A DNA stretch of 6,916 nucleotides from Clostridia bacterium. GTDB lineage: Bacteria > Bacillota > Clostridia > Christensenellales > Borkfalkiaceae. The stretch spans positions 1 to 6,916 of the forward strand of contig JAGBYC010000252.1 in NCBI GenBank assembly GCA_017628935.1, given 5' to 3'. This document shows, in pieces, positions 6,163-6,916 of the stretch; positions within the stretch are counted from its first letter, which is position 1; every line of letters begins with the position of its first letter. The notes below the pieces were generated by a model. That model saw only the letters and a program-made list of their open reading frames with translations. It was not told the DNA's origin and did not search any database. Position numbers and translations under genes: made by a program.

Positions 6163-6194
6163 AACTTTTTTTAAAATAAAAATGCATATAACAC

Positions 6195-6222
6195 TTGACA
6201 ATATTTTTAATATTGATATAAT
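6195..6222 (+). promoter_or_regulatory. Consensus sigma-A promoter of groESL
   Basis: Perfect TTGACA (6195-6200) and perfect TATAAT (6217-6222) are separated by 16 bases. Transcription should start at about 6229, inside the first arm of the CIRCE operator. Full consensus boxes are typical of groE operons of Firmicutes, which use the housekeeping sigma factor and are held down by HrcA. Confidence 0.9.
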
Positions 6223-6226
6223 AAAA

Positions 6227-6253
6227 TTAGCAATCAACGTGTGAGAGTGCTAA
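6227..6253 (+). promoter_or_regulatory. CIRCE operator (HrcA-binding inverted repeat)
   Basis: TTAGCAATC, nine bases, then GAGTGCTAA match the CIRCE consensus TTAGCACTC-N9-GAGTGCTAA. The right arm is perfect and the left arm has one mismatch, A for C at its seventh base (6233). It begins four bases after the -10 box and spans the expected start of transcription, the usual place for HrcA repression relieved by heat or misfolded protein. hrcA itself is not in this window. Confidence 0.93.
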
Positions 6254-6284
6254 TTTTTAGCAACACGTATTAAGAGGAATTATT

Positions 6285-6569
6285 ATGACAATTAAACCTT
6301 TATTTGACAAAGTTGTTGTTGAAGCAACTACTACTGAAAAAACTACTAAATCAGGCATTATTTTAACTAGTGCATCACAAGAAAAGCAACAAACTGCTAA
6401 AGTTGTAGCAGTTGGCCCTGGTGGTGTTATTGATGGTAAAGAAGTTACTATGCAAGTTAAAGTAGGCGACGTTATTTTATATTCAACCTACGCTGGCTCT
6501 GATTTTAAAGTTGACGGAAGAGAATTTACTATTATAAAACAAAGCGATATTCTCGCTATTGTTGAATAA
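6285..6569 (+). CDS. groES: Co-chaperonin GroES (Hsp10)
   Basis: GroES forms the seven-subunit lid that closes the GroEL folding chamber. The 94-residue length is normal. The protein opens with IKPLFDKVVV (3-12). Its mobile loop, at about residues 15-34, carries the GroEL-contacting hydrophobic stretch GIIL (24-27). VVAVGPGG and the C-terminal VGDVILYSTYAG and SDILAIVE blocks are typical. The family usually has P after GIVL in the loop; here it is Thr28. The ATG has an AGAGGA ribosome site six bases upstream. The stop codon TAA overlaps the GroEL ribosome site, so the two are one operon, driven by the consensus promoter and CIRCE just upstream. Confidence 0.98.
   Translation: MTIKPLFDKVVVEATTTEKTTKSGIILTSASQEKQQTAKVVAVGPGGVIDGKEVTMQVKVGDVILYSTYAGSDFKVDGREFTIIKQSDILAIVE

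Positions 6570-6916
<347 letters not shown>

Overview
The window looks like chromosomal core sequence from a low-GC Firmicutes relative, most likely an uncultured member of the Clostridia. The evidence is an AT-rich sequence, AGGAGG-type ribosome sites, consensus sigma-A promoters, a CIRCE-controlled groES-groEL pair, a DUF951 protein and a DnaD-family replication protein. The assignment rests on gene content only. I see no mobile element, CRISPR array, tRNA or rRNA.

Left block (1-3020, minus strand): five genes packed end to end, read right to left. They are a large alpha/beta-hydrolase-fold protein whose nucleophile is missing, a 60-residue DUF951 zinc-type protein, type I signal peptidase, a small two-helix membrane protein, and the start of another membrane protein that leaves the window. 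Starts and stops overlap or nearly touch at every junction, so this is one operon driven from near position 3050.

Middle (3021-5080): a 266-base divergent promoter region holds promoters on both strands, a small inverted repeat and a 20-base-period direct repeat. It leads into a plus-strand 587-residue DnaD-family protein. This protein has a winged-helix N terminus, apparently four tandem DnaD C-domain-like modules, and a C-terminal coiled plus Cys4 module that looks like the N-terminal part of a DnaC/DnaI helicase loader without its AAA+ domain. A hairpin that can terminate transcription in both directions follows it.

Right block (5086-6916): a minus-strand two-gene operon (deoxycytidylate deaminase, then a cyclophilin-type peptidyl-prolyl isomerase) converges on the replication gene. 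A divergent region then carries a promoter for that pair and a consensus promoter plus CIRCE operator for plus-strand groES and the first 112 codons of groEL. The groEL fragment has Asp where GroELs carry a conserved nucleotide-contacting Gly.

The most interesting items are the architecture of the DnaD-family protein, the degenerate hydrolase heading the signal-peptidase operon, the GroEL Gly-to-Asp change, and a context-dependent codon choice that favours C before G at codon boundaries.
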